Source: Rhopalosiphum padi (lineage: Eukaryota; Arthropoda; Insecta; Hemiptera; Aphididae). Taken from it: a stretch of 64,000 nt of DNA. Position 1 is the stretch's first letter; every line of letters begins with the position of its first letter. The stretch is from assembly GCF_020882245.1 (NCBI RefSeq), contig NC_083598.1, positions 77,815,714 through 77,879,713 on the forward strand, in the 5' to 3' direction. Of this stretch, positions 62,882 to 64,000 are shown piece after piece. Below the pieces are notes generated by a model. The model did not search any database. It had not been told where the DNA came from and saw only the letters and a list, made by a program, of their open reading frames with translations. Made by a program: the position numbers and the translations under genes.

Positions 62882-64000
62882 CTAATCGTTATATTTATCT
62901 AAAGCGTAACTGATATCCTCTGGGCTAACATTGAGTGATACTTTACGGAATATGTCCCATCTCTTCTTTTCCAAAAAAATGAGACCGCTATCCCTTAATC
63001 TGTATGCTATTATAAGTATTTGTTGCTCATTTGGCAACTCTTCACCTGATACGTATTATGATAAAATAAAGGAATTAATTTTTGGACATAAACTATATTT
63101 ATAGTAGTACAATAAAAAAGTACCTTCAAGCAAACAAATGCTTTTCAGTTGTGTATAAACTGACTCAATAGTACTATGCTCGATACCCGTACTAGATGTT
63201 TCATCTCTAAGTGCTCTGAGAAAAAATTGTTCAAAGAGACAACAACACCTAAAAAAAAATTGGAAATTTATATTTTTGTAATAATACTAATGTAAGTATT
63301 TAATATATTACATCTATTGAAATTCAATACATATTGTCTTGAAATGTAAATTTTTTAATACTTTATTTATCAAAAACATTTAATAATGTATTAATATATA
63401 TAAAATTTATGTAGAAATACATAAAGATAATTAAATTTTTGTCTGTTAAATAAAATAACTCAAACTATCAGTAAGAAAGCAAATATTTGTGAAATTAATA
63501 CTATTTTAACATCACCGTAAAAATGTCCAAGCAGCGTTAATTTTGGAAAATTATAATAAAATATTTAATATAATCAAAATGAGTGATGTAAAGTATATAT
63601 ATTTACTTCAGAACTATTGTAGTATAGTATACATCACACTGATCAAAATTTAACAAAGTTGAATAATGACAATTAATCATCCCTAATATAAATTATAAAA
63701 ATATTAAATTTAATAACAAGAATGTAAAAAAAGATAAACTGTTATACCTGTTAAATACCCAATGCAAGTCTCCAACCAACTGTCATAACAGTCAAAGTAC
63801 CCTTATGGAGTCAGGTTGTCTGCATACATATATCATAGGGGGGAAGCTTATCTTAAATAATATATACATCAACACAGTGCCCTGTTTTAACATACCTGAT
63901 AGCAGTTACACGAACACCAGAAAGTATTGAATTTAACACCTGATCTACATGGTTAATGGTTATTAATTGGGAATCATCTTCAGATTTAATTAAATCAATA
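62882..64000 (-). CDS. ORC1: Origin recognition complex subunit 1, 3' end (partial)
   Basis: The last three exons of the ATPase subunit of the replication-origin complex: 63896-64000 (runs off the window), 63124-63248 and 62882-63045, in phase, ending KYND-stop. The first reads LITINHVDQVLNSILSGVRVTAI, matching the end of the AAA+ lid. The second, FLRALRDE...IESVYTQLKSICLLEG, and the third, AYRLRDSGLIFLEKK then VSLNVSPEDISYAL, form the C-terminal winged-helix domain; the VxLNVSxxDxxYAL ending is characteristic of ORC1. The 647-bp intron 63249-63895 contains only AT-rich DNA. The catalytic Walker motifs and BAH domain lie beyond the right edge. Confidence 0.9.

Overview
The window looks like nuclear DNA from an insect, most likely an aphid or close hemipteran. 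It is very AT-rich, its genes are split by GT-AG introns, it carries a pickpocket-type DEG/ENaC channel, and it is littered with short hAT-type elements. The species call is inference; I could not search a database.

Layout. (1) 1-1555, plus: the last three exons of a pickpocket sodium channel, with a hAT MITE in the preceding intron region. (2) 1692-8428 and 10560-17660, minus: two tandem paralogous genes for type I membrane proteins made of signal peptide, CCP/sushi, MAM, somatomedin-B, Ser/Thr/Asn-rich mucin-like stalk, one membrane helix and a short tail. I reconstructed both in full (837 and 726 codons, in frame throughout). The second gene has one CCP instead of two and a repeated MAM-SMB block joined by a chimeric exon. 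This pair is the most unusual thing in the window. (3) 19864-22379, minus: a ten-exon gene for a basic, Ser/Lys-rich protein I do not recognise. (4) 22486-27405: transposon remnants. (5) 27591-30101, plus: tRNA-dihydrouridine synthase 4-like. (6) 30102-39621: a gene-poor stretch of transposon debris. (7) 39622-46433, plus: an M14B metallocarboxypeptidase (CPM/CPD-like) of nine exons with hAT elements in its introns. (8) 46434-54464: repeats, a MULE transposase fragment, a 16-bp minisatellite and a GC-rich intronless ORF with an apparent frameshift. (9) 54465-56562, minus: ATAD1/Msp1 AAA ATPase. (10) 59550-60134, minus, RpS29 and 60538-61484, plus, KRR1, arranged head to head. (11) 62882-64000, minus: the 3' end of ORC1.

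The housekeeping genes (DUS4L, ATAD1, RpS29, KRR1, ORC1) act in tRNA modification, outer-membrane protein quality control, ribosome production and replication licensing. They do not form one pathway; only the RpS29/KRR1 pair looks functionally coupled. Exon borders come from reading GT-AG sites and checking phase; each full model (except one donor in the unrecognised gene) gives an integer codon count, but none is confirmed by transcripts.
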